Source of the DNA: Abditibacteriaceae bacterium | Lineage (GTDB): Bacteria; Armatimonadota; Abditibacteriia; Abditibacteriales; Abditibacteriaceae | DNA: 64,000 nt | Assembly: GCA_019239895.1 (NCBI GenBank) | Contig: JAFAZH010000002.1 | Coordinates: 1-64,000, forward strand | Reading direction: 5' to 3' | Part shown: piece by piece, positions 28,226 to 37,408 of the stretch | How the letters are laid out: every line of letters begins with the position of its first letter | How positions within the stretch are numbered: position 1 is the stretch's first letter | Position numbers and translations under genes: made by a program | Notes under the pieces: generated by a model | Told to the model about the DNA's origin: nothing | Database searches by the model: none | What the model saw: only the letters and a program-made list of their open reading frames with translations

Positions 28226-28975
28226 ATGTATCTTTCAGCAAAGGCAGTGGCCGACTACGAACGGGACGGTTTTGTGCTGGTTCCTGACCTGTTCACCCCG
28301 GCAGAAGTCAAGGCGCTACTAAACGATGTAGAAAGCGGTGAGAAAGTGGCGCAACGGACGCGGGGCGTGGCCGACCGCAGCGGCAGAAAGGCGGGCATCG
28401 CCCTCTGGAGCGAACTGGGCGATGATATTTGGGCCGCAGCTTCTACCTGCCCGCGCATTGTCAACAACATTCGCATTCTGCTGCGCGAAGAAGTCGCCTT
28501 CTTTCACGGCAAAGTAATGCTCAAAGAAGCTAAGTCAGGCGGCGCGTGGGAATGGCACCAAGATTATGGCTACTGGTATGACCAGGGCTATGTCTTCCCA
28601 CGTTTAATGAGTGCCTTTGTCGCTCTTGACCCGGCCACCAAAGAAAATGGCTGCCTACAAGTATTGCGCGGCTCCCACCAATTAGGACGGTTATCTCATG
28701 AGGCTGTTGGCAATCAAAGTGGGGCCGATGCTCGCCGTATTGACAAGATCGAAAAACTCTTCGAGCGCGTCCATTGCGAAATGACACCCGGCTCAGTGTT
28801 GTTTTTTCATTGCAATCTCCTGCACACTTCAGCCCCGAATGAATCGGAGCATCCACGTCGCTCTTTTATTATTTGCTACAATGCGCTTGACAACCCGCAA
28901 CTAACAGACAAGCCAACTTTCGAGCAGCGCCCCTGCCCTGTCAGCAGCGATAATGCTATTCTTCAATTCGCTTGA
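28226..28975 (+). CDS. Phytanoyl-CoA dioxygenase (PhyH) family protein 1
   Basis: Fe(II)/2-oxoglutarate-dependent oxygenase fold, 249 aa. The metal triad is visible: H111 and D113 (WHQDYG) and the distal H200 (LLHTSAPNES). R211 (PRRSF) can bind 2-oxoglutarate. GGAGG precedes the ATG. Members hydroxylate very varied substrates, from phytanoyl-CoA to small metabolites, so the substrate is open. It is the first of three paralogues that share only the fold and motifs. An inverted repeat separates it from the next copy. Confidence 0.88.
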   Translation: MYLSAKAVADYERDGFVLVPDLFTPAEVKALLNDVESGEKVAQRTRGVADRSGRKAGIALWSELGDDIWAAASTCPRIVNNIRILLREEVAFFHGKVMLKEAKSGGAWEWHQDYGYWYDQGYVFPRLMSAFVALDPATKENGCLQVLRGSHQLGRLSHEAVGNQSGADARRIDKIEKLFERVHCEMTPGSVLFFHCNLLHTSAPNESEHPRRSFIICYNALDNPQLTDKPTFEQRPCPVSSDNAILQFA

Positions 28976-28980
28976 TTTTA

Positions 28981-29110
28981 TTCACCACAAAGACACAAAG
29001 GAGAGGAGAATACGGGAAACAGAATACAGCACACAAGGTACTAATAATCAGGGGGTTTTCTGCATTCTGTCTTCTCTAACTCTTTGTGCCCTTTGTGTCT
29101 TTGTGGTGAA
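28981..29110. repeat. Long intergenic inverted repeat F (family 2)
   Basis: TTCACCACAAAGACACAAAG at 28981-29000 is the exact reverse complement of 29091-29110. Inner parts (GAGAGGAGAATAC against ATTCTGTCTTCTCT) pair imperfectly. It fills the spacer between PhyH genes 1 and 2 and is related to repeat B. Confidence 0.9.
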
Positions 29111-29128
29111 TTCTAAACAGGAGAAATT

Positions 29129-30046
29129 ATGCTAACTCAAGAGCAAGTACAGTTTTTTCGAGATAACGGTTATTTGAAAATTGCAGGTGCCATAGGGCCA
29201 GATGAAGTGCAAGAGTTACGCAATGCCACCCAAGCCCTGATAGATCGTGGCCCCACCGAAGAGATGACGACGGGGCAGCGGAAAGACTACCAGTATGGGC
29301 GGGTGCGCGGCAGTGACGAAAAAATCCTCCGGCGCATTGAATATATCCAGGGCAAGGGTGATGTCTTTGTGCGCCTCTTAGCGAATCCTGTTTTGTTGGA
29401 TGCGGTGCATAAGGTGGTTGGAGAGCAGTTTGTGCCGACTTACGATTCGGTTGTCATCAAGATGCCAGGACACGGCGTGGAAGTGCCCTGGCATCGTGAT
29501 GGTGGCGGGCCGACGATGTTTTACGATGATCCGGCCAGTGGTCGGCGCTTTCCCGCCGTGAACTTTGATATTTACCTGGATGAAGCCAATGAGCAAAGTG
29601 GTGCGCTGTGGGTGGTGCCCGGCTCTAATAAAGACGAAATCAACCGTGCGCCCGAATTAGCGAAACAAGGCGAGTATGCAACGGTGCCCGGTGCCATTCG
29701 CGTGGACATGAACCCTGGTGATATGCTGTTGCACGACGTAACACTTTATCATGGCTCCCCTGAAACGCACGGTGGCCCATTACGCCGGGTGATTTATTAT
29801 GAGTTCCGTGACATGCGCTTTATTGATGCGGTGCATCGCCCAGCGCCCGATGAAAAGGCGGGGCATAAGTGGCCGCAAGAATGGACACGCCATCGCCTTG
29901 CCGTGTTGCAACAAGCCCTGGATAAGCGCCGCGCAGTGGGCCTGGAAGTATTGTTCCCAGAGCATCCGATTTCTAATTTACGGGTGCCCCATGAGGAAGC
30001 AGCTCAAGTCTCCACCCGCGTGCCGCACCCTGGCTGGGAGGATTAA
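29129..30046 (+). CDS. Phytanoyl-CoA dioxygenase (PhyH) family protein 2
   Basis: The 305-aa Fe(II)/2-oxoglutarate oxygenase has H122 and D124 (PWHRDGG), distal H208 (LYHGSPET) and R219/R220 as the probable 2-oxoglutarate-binding arginine. AGGAGAA precedes the ATG. The N-terminal TQEQVQFFRDNGYLKI and PGSNKDEIN texts are typical of the family. The substrate is unknown. Inverted repeats F and G flank it. Confidence 0.9.
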   Translation: MLTQEQVQFFRDNGYLKIAGAIGPDEVQELRNATQALIDRGPTEEMTTGQRKDYQYGRVRGSDEKILRRIEYIQGKGDVFVRLLANPVLLDAVHKVVGEQFVPTYDSVVIKMPGHGVEVPWHRDGGGPTMFYDDPASGRRFPAVNFDIYLDEANEQSGALWVVPGSNKDEINRAPELAKQGEYATVPGAIRVDMNPGDMLLHDVTLYHGSPETHGGPLRRVIYYEFRDMRFIDAVHRPAPDEKAGHKWPQEWTRHRLAVLQQALDKRRAVGLEVLFPEHPISNLRVPHEEAAQVSTRVPHPGWED

Positions 30047-30055
30047 GAAAGAGAA

Positions 30056-30321
30056 TTACCCACAGAACCATACGGAAGGACACGGAATTTGGGGTATGGG
30101 GTTCGGTGTTTCGGGTGTAAGAGGGGAAGAGGAGCGTGGCAGAAGAGGAGCGTGAGCGACGGGCTTTCGTAGGAGCTACTGGGGGCTATCAGGTCAGCCC
30201 GTCGCTCACGCTCCGGGTTCCATAGTTCCCTTTTCTCCCCCTCTCCCCTTCCCCTCTTACACCCGAAACACCGAACCCCATACCCCAAATTCCGTGTCCT
30301 TCCGTATGGTTCTGTGGGTAA
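30056..30321. repeat. Long intergenic inverted repeat G (family 1) with perfect 74-bp arms
   Basis: Arms 30056-30129 and 30248-30321 are perfect reverse complements over 74 bp (outer text TTACCCACAGAACCATACGG). An inner perfect pair, GGAGCGTGAGCGACGGGCT at 30147-30165 with 30196-30214, forms the core. It lies between PhyH genes 2 and 3, starting 10 nt after one stop and ending 17 nt before the next start. It can form a cruciform or a long RNA hairpin. Confidence 0.95.
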
Positions 30322-30338
30322 ACTAAAACAGAGGTTTT

Positions 30339-31214
30339 ATGAGCAACAAAATTGAGACTTTATCTAGCGAGCAAATCGAGCAGTTTCAGCGCGATGGTTA
30401 TGTGGTAGCCAGAGGCTTGTTTTCTGGGGAGGAAACGGCTCATATCCGTGACCACTTTATGGACATCCATGCTGCCGGGCCAGTGGAAGGTTATTTTAAT
30501 CCCTTACCCCTGGAACAAACTGATGGTGATATTTTAAAGCATTATCCGCGCATTATGCACCCGCATCGCTGGGATGAAGACAGCATGAATTATATGCTGG
30601 ATGCGCGCTTAGAATCATGCTTGCGCGATTTGTTTGGCGAGGATGTCCTGGCGGCACAGAGCATGTTGTATTTCAAGCCGCCGGGCGCACGGGGGCAGGC
30701 ACTGCATCAGGATAACTTTTACTTGCGGGTCAGTCCTGGCACCTGCATGGCAGCGTGGTTGGCCCTCGATGACGCTGACCAGGAAAATGGCGGTATGTTC
30801 ATTGTGCCTGGTTCCCATGTCACGGGTGTGCAGTGCCCTCATCCTGCCGACCTAACCAAGTCCTTCACCATTGATGAAGTGGATGTGCCGGAGGGGATGC
30901 AACCTGTGCCCTGTGATCTTAAAGCCGGTGATGTGCTGTTTTTTAACGGCAGCGTGATTCACGGTTCGTATCCAAACACATCGCAGCATCGCTTTCGTCG
31001 TGCTTTCATCTGCCATTACGTGGGCGAGTCAACCATCGGGATGAGCCACTGGTATTACCCGCTGCACACTTTCGCGGGGGAGCCGATCTCACGGGAGGAT
31101 AACCCTGGGGGTGGGCCATGCGGCACTGAGCAGTTGGAACTCTTACAAAATTCATTTAAAGCGCAGACGGAAAAGCTTGAAGCCCAAAAGCAACAGCCCG
31201 CTCTGGCCCGGTAA
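30339..31214 (+). CDS. Phytanoyl-CoA dioxygenase (PhyH) family protein 3
   Basis: The 291-aa protein has H123 and D125 (LHQDNFYLR), distal H208 (VIHGSYPNTS) and R218/R220 (RFRRAF). The text WLALDDADQENGGMFIVPGSH is characteristic of PhyH-fold oxygenases. Downstream is a clear rho-independent terminator, so transcription of the AraC-PhyH block probably ends here. The substrate is unknown. Confidence 0.9.
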   Translation: MSNKIETLSSEQIEQFQRDGYVVARGLFSGEETAHIRDHFMDIHAAGPVEGYFNPLPLEQTDGDILKHYPRIMHPHRWDEDSMNYMLDARLESCLRDLFGEDVLAAQSMLYFKPPGARGQALHQDNFYLRVSPGTCMAAWLALDDADQENGGMFIVPGSHVTGVQCPHPADLTKSFTIDEVDVPEGMQPVPCDLKAGDVLFFNGSVIHGSYPNTSQHRFRRAFICHYVGESTIGMSHWYYPLHTFAGEPISREDNPGGGPCGTEQLELLQNSFKAQTEKLEAQKQQPALAR

Positions 31215-31236
31215 TCCGATTGAAGCTGTCCTCAGC

Positions 31237-31275
31237 AGCAGTCCGCTCTTTTATAGAGTAGGACTGCTTTTTATT
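31237..31275 (+). terminator. Rho-independent terminator after PhyH 3
   Basis: AGCAGTCC (31237-31244) pairs with GGACTGCT (31261-31268), followed by TTTTATT. It lies between the convergent PhyH 3 and response-regulator genes. Confidence 0.75.
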
Positions 31276-31288
31276 AGAAGTCCCTTTA

Positions 31289-31741
31289 TTAGAAGTCTCG
31301 CGGCGGCAATCGGACAACACCAGTCCAGTATTTTCGCATTTCATTGATAACTTCGCTGAGATGATCGAACGTCCTGGGCTTTTGCACGAAAGAACTGGCC
31401 CCCCACTGGTAACTGCTCATGATCTCACTATCAAGACGTGAGGAAGTAAAGACTACAACGGGAATATGCCGCAAGGCAGGCTCGGCCTTGATTTCCTGGA
31501 GTGCCTCTAAGCCACTTTTACGCGGCATATGTAAATCTAATAAGATCAGGTCGGGGCGAGGTGCCCGCATGGGATCACTATAGCGACCGCGCCGAAAAAG
31601 ATAATCGGTGAGGTCAGAGCCATCTTTAACCCAGTGCAAGTCACACTCAGCACAATTATCTTCCAGTGCTTCCGCAACTAAAGCATGGTCAACGGCTTCG
31701 TCTTCCGCTAATAAAATTGTAATGTTTTTTTGATTTCTCAT
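31289..31741 (-). CDS. Single-domain response regulator (CheY-like receiver, Rcp1-type)
   Basis: The 150-aa receiver domain without output domain has acidic pocket E13/D14, phosphoacceptor D69 (LILLDLHMP), T99 and K121 (FVQKP). The long loop before D69 (FRRGRYSDPMRAPRPD) is typical of the Rcp1 group that partners phytochrome-like or hybrid histidine kinases. No kinase gene is in the window. It converges on PhyH 3. Confidence 0.92.
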   Translation of the reverse strand: MRNQKNITILLAEDEAVDHALVAEALEDNCAECDLHWVKDGSDLTDYLFRRGRYSDPMRAPRPDLILLDLHMPRKSGLEALQEIKAEPALRHIPVVVFTSSRLDSEIMSSYQWGASSFVQKPRTFDHLSEVINEMRKYWTGVVRLPPRDF

Positions 31742-32023
31742 ATTTTATTCCCCCCCTTATGAGCAAAAATTGACAGGACGACCGGATTTGTCAAATAAAC
31801 AGTAATTTGTTGCAATTTGGACTCCCAAAAGTTAGGTCGCCCAAAGATCATAGCGCAGGAGCGGGCAGCCTTAACTTATGAAAGAAGCGTCTGTCTTCAA
31901 TTATCGCACTCCCATCATGTTGCTTAACATCAGTAAACTAAAGTTCTCTTGTAGCATCCTATAAATACTGAAAAATGCTCCGTATCTGGTCATCTTCTTA
32001 AGGACCTTCAGAAAAGGAACTGT
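31742..32023. other. Divergent intergenic region upstream of the 1428-aa exported protein
   Basis: No gene seen. A possible plus-strand promoter is TTGACA (31770-31775), a 17-bp spacer and AAATAA (31793-31798); support is weak. No inverted repeat of the kind found elsewhere is present. Confidence 0.35.
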
Positions 32024-35000
32024 ATGCAAAAGCCGCGTGAAATTCCGGGCCAAGTCCTGGCTTTGCTATGCTTTGGGCTGCTGGTTAGCTTCAAGGGCAG
32101 CACTTATGCCCAGGCCGATTCCGCCCCAACCAAGATAGCTTCGTCCGTAGCAGCCGAAGCAGCGCACCCACCGATTCCAATTCACTTCACTTTAAAAGAA
32201 ACTGGTTTTGTGACCTTAGTTATTGAAGATCAACAGGGCAAGCGGGTGCGCAACTTAGTTTCTGAAACGCCCTTTCCGGCTGGCGATAATGTGGCGTGGT
32301 GGGATGGTCTGGATGATGTGGGGCGCGATACGGATGCCGCAGCACACTCGGTCTACCATATTCCCGGCAAGCTCGTGCAGCCTGGCACTTACCAAGTGCG
32401 GGGCTTGGTGCGTCCACCACTGGAGATGCACTATCAAATGACGCCCAATAACGAAGGCAACCCGCCCTGGCGCACGGCGGATAAGGGTAGCGAGTGGCTC
32501 TCCAATCATACGCCGCCGACCTCTATTGTCTACGTGCCACCCGGCGCGGCACCTGTGCGCGAAGGCAAACCGGCTTCCGCAGGCGGCCAGATTTTAGTTG
32601 GCAGCTTTGTCAGTGAAGGCGGCAGTGGCCTCGCCTGGCTCGATATGGCAGGCCATAAACTGTGGGGGCAAGGCTGGATTGGTGGCGTCTGGACGGGTGC
32701 TTCCCACCTCGCCCGTGATAATGGCGACCATCCCGTGCCCGGCGTTTATGCCTATACCGGCTCGGCATGGTCAAATGAGTTACGCTTGTATGAATTAAAA
32801 AAAGAAATTGGCAAAGCGCCCGGCGACACGCGCATGGGTTATGGCGACGACCAACCTGTTCTCACACCCAAATGGGAGTTCCCTGGCAGTAAGAGCGGCG
32901 CGTGGAACTCGGTCGGGGAGACCACTGGGCTTTCTGGTTTAGCGGTGCATAATGGCCTCATCGCAGCCTCGCTGCCCAAACTGAATGAAGTGCTTTTCGT
33001 GGATGGCAGGGCGCACAAAGCATTAGGCACTGTTCCCATCAGCGATCCTCGTGGTTTGGGTTTCGACCGCCAAGGGCGACTGCTCGTATTATCGGGCAAG
33101 CAGTTGTTGCGCTATACCTTGCCGGGTGATGTTACACCCTATGTCAAAACGGGCGCGTATCTGGGTGAGTTGATTGACCGCAAAGGCTGGAGCGTAACCG
33201 CCAGTCACAATTCCGAAGAGGCAACACGCGCTGTAGACAACGATTACAACACGCGCTGGGAAAGTCGCACTGGCATGACGCCGGGGATGTGGTTTCGAGT
33301 TGATCTGGGAACGCCCCATTCTTTTACCACCCTGACCATGAATAATGCAGGCTCCGATGATTTTCCGCGTGGCTACGAAGTTTACGCCTCGACGGATGGG
33401 CAGAATTGGGGGCAGCCGTTGGCAAAAGGGCCAGGCAGTGGTGTCACGACTACGGTGGAATTCCCGCGCACCACGGCCCGTTACCTCAAGATTGTGCAAA
33501 CTGGCCAGGTCAGTTCGTTTTGGAGCATCAATGAGCTTTATCTGTATGACAAAGACCCGGCCTACCATGCCCCGGAACCCAAAGCTCTTCCCGCGCCCCA
33601 AGTGCTTGTAGCGAACCTGCAAGACCCGCAGCAGATGGCCCTCGACCAACAGGGCAATATCTATATCAGTGATCGAGGCGACAATCACAACGTCCGCGCT
33701 TTCAATGCTCAGGGCAAATATCTCCACGCCATCGGCACGCCAGGGGCACCCAAAGCCGGGGCGTACAATCCGGCGCATATGAATAACCCCAGCGGCATCA
33801 CCATTGACGACCAGGATCGGTTGTGGGTCACGGAAGATGATTATCAACCTAAACGGGTTAGTGTATGGAGCTTAGACGGCAAACTTCTCAAGGCATTCTA
33901 CGGGCCGCCGCGTTATGGTGGCGGTGGTGAATTAGACCCCCGCGATACTAAAACTTTCTATTACCAGGGAATGCGCTTTGAACTCGATTGGAATAAGGGC
34001 ACCAGTTGGCCAGTGGAAGTTTTTTATCGTCCTGGCCCCAATGACCTTAAGCTGCCAGGAGGTGAAGTCAATGATCCCCAGACCCCACTGTACCAGAATG
34101 GTCGCCAGTATATGACTAACGCCTACAACAACAGCCCCACTAATGGGGCGAGTGTCACGGGGCTATGGCTGATGCAAAACCATATCGCTCGCCCAGTCGC
34201 CGCTATGGGACAGGCTAACGACTGGGATTTATTTAAAAGCATCACTCCGGTGCGCGAGAACTTTTCTGCCCGTTGGAATGGTCTGGTAATTCCCCGGTAT
34301 TCAGAGACCTACACCTTCTCCACAGTTTCCGATGATGGCGTGCGCCTATGGGTTAATGGTCAACTGCTCATTGATAACTGGTCGGCACATGGTGGTACCG
34401 AAGATAAAGGCGCTATCGCCTTACAAGCAGGCAAGCCTTATACAATTAAAATGGAATACTTCAATGGCTCTGGCGGTGGTGTGGCGCGGCTGTCGTGGGC
34501 GAGCCAGAGTCAGGCGAAGGAAATTATTCCCGCGAATGCCTTGCGCCCATCGCTGAATGCCAACGAGACACAAACAGGGCTGCAAGCCGAGTACTTCCGG
34601 GGCACCAATTTTGAGACCCCCTTAACCACGCGCATAGACCAAACAGTGGACACCGATTGGCCGCAAGGTTTGCCCGTTGACTCCAAAGCCACAGCATGGC
34701 AGGCACGCTTGCCCCAGGGCGCAGACCCAGCGCGTTCAGCCTGGGACAATTCCGTCTTCTTCGTGTGGAATGACACCAATGGGGACGCTCAAATCCAGCC
34801 GCAGGAAACAACCTTCTTTAAGCTCACCGGGCCAGTGGATGGCGTAACCGTGATGCCCGACTTGTCGTTTCTGGTAACGAATGTGAGCGGCCAGGCGATG
34901 CGCTATGCGCCGGTGCGCTTTACCTCTACGGGTCTCCCCTTATACGATGCAGCACATGGTCAGGTCATGGCAACTGGCAGCCAACATCCAACGAGTTCCG

Positions 35001-36310
35001 GCGGCGGGCAAACGCTTACCAGTCGAGATGGCTGGACGGTTTTAACCGTTGCGCCCAAGCCCTTTGCGCCTCAAAGTTTAGGCGGGGCTTATAAAGGTGA
35101 AACCCGGTGGAGTTATCCCAGTTTATGGCCAGGTTTGCACGCTTCTCATATCGCGCCTCTCCCCGACCATCCGGGAGAACTAATCGGCACAACACGTCTT
35201 TTAGGTAACACCGTCACCCCCAGAGGCTCAGATGCTGGGGAAGTCTGGGCGGTCAACGGCAATAAGGGCACCATCTATTTATTTACGACTGATGGCCTTT
35301 TTGTAGCGACGCTCTTTAAGGACTCACGGACGGCTTCATGGGCGTTCCCGGAAGCAAAAAAAGAGATGCTGCTCAATGATAGCAGCATTGGCGAGGAAAA
35401 CTTCTGGCCTTCAATTAGCCAGACGAGGGATAGCACCATTTATCTTAATGTCTTCAATGGCTGCATTGTACGCCTGGATGGCCTGGAGAAAGTGCGTCGC
35501 CTGGCTAACATGCCTTTGGAGGTCACCACACCCATGCTCCAACAAGCGCAGGCTTTCTTTGTGCAAAGCGAGGCACAGCGCCAGACAGTAAAGGAAAATG
35601 GCCCGCTCGTGGTGGCTCTGCGCGGGACAGCGCCCACGGTGGATGGCAAATTAGACGACTGGGCCGGGGCCAAATGGGTGACTATTGACAGTCGCCAGCA
35701 GCAGGAAGGGGACTGGGGCCGCCGTGAAGTTAAAACCGAGGCGGCCTTGTCCATAGCAGGCGACCGCCTCTATGCCGCCTTCAAGACCGATGACCCGAAC
35801 CTGCTCAACAACTCCGGCGATGCCTTGCAGAATTTGTTCAAAACGGGGGGCGCATTGGACTTAATGCTTGGTACCGATGCCAATGCCGACCCCAAGCGTA
35901 ACCATGCTGTAGCCGGGGATGTGCGACTGTTAGTGACGCGAGTTAAAGGCAAAACCACGGCTGTGCTTTATCGTCCGGTCGCGCCGGGCACCGCCACCGA
36001 ACCGATTACCTTTGCTTCGCCTATTCGCACCCTTAAATTTGACCGAGTGGATGATGTAAGCCCACAGGTGCAATTGGCAGGTGGCCCTGAAAAGACGCTG
36101 GAATTCTCCATTCCTTTGGCTACCCTGGGCCTGCAACCTAAACCAGAAATGAACATCCGAGGCGATATTGGCATTTTGCGCGGCAATGGCTTCCAGACCA
36201 TGCAGCGCGTCTATTGGAATAACAAAGCCAGTGGCATTGTCTCAGATGTGCCCAGTGAAGCTGAGCTAACGCCGCAACTCTGGGGCAACTGGCAGTTCAA
36301 AGAGGAATGA
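32024..36310 (+). CDS. Large exported multidomain protein (FlgD-like, F5/8 type C, NHL-like, PA14, CBM9-like)
   Basis: The 1428-aa protein has a signal peptide (about 1-30, GSTYAQADS). Domains in order: a FlgD-type Ig-like domain (about 55-130); beta-propeller/NHL-like segments; an F5/8 type C (discoidin) domain at about 395-515 (SHNSEEATRAVDNDYNTRW); more NHL-like repeats (QQMALDQQGNIYISDRGDN); PA14 at about 700-840 (YSETYTFSTVSDDGVRLWVNG); and a C-terminal CBM9-like domain at about 1200-1420 (TVDGKLDDWAGAKWV). This fits a surface or secreted carbohydrate-binding protein. No catalytic domain is obvious. Confidence 0.85.
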   Translation: MQKPREIPGQVLALLCFGLLVSFKGSTYAQADSAPTKIASSVAAEAAHPPIPIHFTLKETGFVTLVIEDQQGKRVRNLVSETPFPAGDNVAWWDGLDDVGRDTDAAAHSVYHIPGKLVQPGTYQVRGLVRPPLEMHYQMTPNNEGNPPWRTADKGSEWLSNHTPPTSIVYVPPGAAPVREGKPASAGGQILVGSFVSEGGSGLAWLDMAGHKLWGQGWIGGVWTGASHLARDNGDHPVPGVYAYTGSAWSNELRLYELKKEIGKAPGDTRMGYGDDQPVLTPKWEFPGSKSGAWNSVGETTGLSGLAVHNGLIAASLPKLNEVLFVDGRAHKALGTVPISDPRGLGFDRQGRLLVLSGKQLLRYTLPGDVTPYVKTGAYLGELIDRKGWSVTASHNSEEATRAVDNDYNTRWESRTGMTPGMWFRVDLGTPHSFTTLTMNNAGSDDFPRGYEVYASTDGQNWGQPLAKGPGSGVTTTVEFPRTTARYLKIVQTGQVSSFWSINELYLYDKDPAYHAPEPKALPAPQVLVANLQDPQQMALDQQGNIYISDRGDNHNVRAFNAQGKYLHAIGTPGAPKAGAYNPAHMNNPSGITIDDQDRLWVTEDDYQPKRVSVWSLDGKLLKAFYGPPRYGGGGELDPRDTKTFYYQGMRFELDWNKGTSWPVEVFYRPGPNDLKLPGGEVNDPQTPLYQNGRQYMTNAYNNSPTNGASVTGLWLMQNHIARPVAAMGQANDWDLFKSITPVRENFSARWNGLVIPRYSETYTFSTVSDDGVRLWVNGQLLIDNWSAHGGTEDKGAIALQAGKPYTIKMEYFNGSGGGVARLSWASQSQAKEIIPANALRPSLNANETQTGLQAEYFRGTNFETPLTTRIDQTVDTDWPQGLPVDSKATAWQARLPQGADPARSAWDNSVFFVWNDTNGDAQIQPQETTFFKLTGPVDGVTVMPDLSFLVTNVSGQAMRYAPVRFTSTGLPLYDAAHGQVMATGSQHPTSSGGGQTLTSRDGWTVLTVAPKPFAPQSLGGAYKGETRWSYPSLWPGLHASHIAPLPDHPGELIGTTRLLGNTVTPRGSDAGEVWAVNGNKGTIYLFTTDGLFVATLFKDSRTASWAFPEAKKEMLLNDSSIGEENFWPSISQTRDSTIYLNVFNGCIVRLDGLEKVRRLANMPLEVTTPMLQQAQAFFVQSEAQRQTVKENGPLVVALRGTAPTVDGKLDDWAGAKWVTIDSRQQQEGDWGRREVKTEAALSIAGDRLYAAFKTDDPNLLNNSGDALQNLFKTGGALDLMLGTDANADPKRNHAVAGDVRLLVTRVKGKTTAVLYRPVAPGTATEPITFASPIRTLKFDRVDDVSPQVQLAGGPEKTLEFSIPLATLGLQPKPEMNIRGDIGILRGNGFQTMQRVYWNNKASGIVSDVPSEAELTPQLWGNWQFKEE

Positions 36311-36458
36311 CTTAAAGACAAACCTTATGGCAAGCCTTTGTGTTAATAGCGTAGGGTTATGGCGTTGCTTTCATAAAACAGCGTTTTCATCGCAGCGTAG
36401 TGGTATTACACTTGTGCTATCTACAACAGCATTAATCTATTTCTGAAACGAGAGGGAA

Positions 36459-36845
36459 GTGGGTTCGAGAGTGTTCAAGCTTAACGACAGAGTCCGCATT
36501 GGCGGGCGGACGATGCTGTCACCAAGCGTTTCCCTGGTGGGTTTAACGGGGCGCGTCGTCTCAAGCCGCGCCGACGCCCCTCCCGGTACTGTGGCCGTGT
36601 GGGTGGATTGGGAGGAAGGCGGCTATACAGATACCGATGAACTGCCTTCAGTGGTCAACGTGCCGGGACAACATTTAGAGATGGTTGAGGTCAATACCCC
36701 TACCCTGACTCTTGAACCTCCACTAGCGAAACAGGCTTCCCCAACATCCTTACAACCCGACGAGACCACTCCAACGGGCGAAGCAGAGACATCAGAAGAA
36801 GATACTAAGCCGACCAAGGGAAACTTCTTACGCTTAGTGGATTAA
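36459..36845 (+). CDS. Small protein with SH3-like (KOW-type) fold, function unknown
   Basis: The 128-aa protein starts at GTG 36459 after GAGAGGG; a second GTG at 36471 is possible. Residues 5-70 look like an SH3-type barrel (FKLNDRVRIGG, GLTGRVVSS, VAVWVDWEEGGYTDTDELPS), of the kind that controls or measures a strand-loop opening. The rest is Pro/Thr/Glu-rich and disordered. No family name is certain. Confidence 0.6.
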   Translation: MGSRVFKLNDRVRIGGRTMLSPSVSLVGLTGRVVSSRADAPPGTVAVWVDWEEGGYTDTDELPSVVNVPGQHLEMVEVNTPTLTLEPPLAKQASPTSLQPDETTPTGEAETSEEDTKPTKGNFLRLVD

Positions 36846-36873
36846 TTAACTCAAGTTTCTACGTGAGTAGAGT

Positions 36874-36984
36874 GTCATTCCGAGCGAAGTGCAACGGAGT
36901 CGAGGAATCTTGGCAGCGTCTCTACAAGTGTTCACAGCAAGATTTCTCGACTGCGCTCCCTTTGGTCGCTCCGTAAGCAATGAC
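36874..36984. repeat. Intergenic inverted repeat H (family 5)
   Basis: The left side (GTCATTCCGAGCGAAG, GGAGTCGAGGAATCTTG) pairs imperfectly with the right side (CAAGATTTCTCGACTGCGCTCC, GGTCGCTCC, CAATGAC). The text resembles repeat K at 57405-57499. Confidence 0.7.
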
Positions 36985-37063
36985 TATCCCCTGGTAGTAA
37001 TTTAGGTTAAGGACGAGGCTAAGGGGATTAACATTAAACATTCCCGCCGGAGGATTACGCAAT

Positions 37064-37297
37064 ATGAAGAAGTGTCTGCTGGCGATTTTACTTTGCATGG
37101 GAAGTTACATGCCTGTTTCTGCCAAAGTGAGTGGTCATCATGCCAGTCGTAGGCATACTCAACGAGTTCATAAAAGTCGTATCACACGCCATCGGCGGGG
37201 TAAGCGCATTCTCCTGGCTCCGCACAAAGACCTCATGTTAGCCCATCCAACACCTTCCCCTAAACCAAAGTCCAAAGACGTAAAAGGGCCGGGTTAA
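37064..37297 (+). CDS. Small exported basic protein, function unknown
   Basis: The 77-aa protein has a clear signal peptide (MKKCLLAILLCMGSYMPVSA) and a His/Arg/Lys-rich mature part (HHASRRHTQRVHKSRITRHR) ending in a Pro/Lys tail. CGGAGGA precedes the ATG and a hairpin follows the gene, supporting a real gene. It could bind anionic polymers or metal; there is no recognised family. Confidence 0.65.
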   Translation: MKKCLLAILLCMGSYMPVSAKVSGHHASRRHTQRVHKSRITRHRRGKRILLAPHKDLMLAHPTPSPKPKSKDVKGPG

Positions 37298-37327
37298 AAT
37301 AAGTTGCAATAATTTCGCAGCACTCAA

Positions 37328-37361
37328 AATGCCGGAAGACTTCATAAGGTCTTCCGGCATT
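37328..37361 (+). terminator. 13-bp hairpin after the small basic protein gene
   Basis: AATGCCGGAAGAC and GTCTTCCGGCATT form a perfect 13-bp stem with an 8-nt loop. The 3' side is only modestly T-rich (TGGCTTTG), so termination efficiency is uncertain. Confidence 0.6.
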
Positions 37362-37408
37362 GGCTTTGCGATAAGTTAAAGCCAAAGAGTTTAAAGAAGG
37401 ATTGAGAG

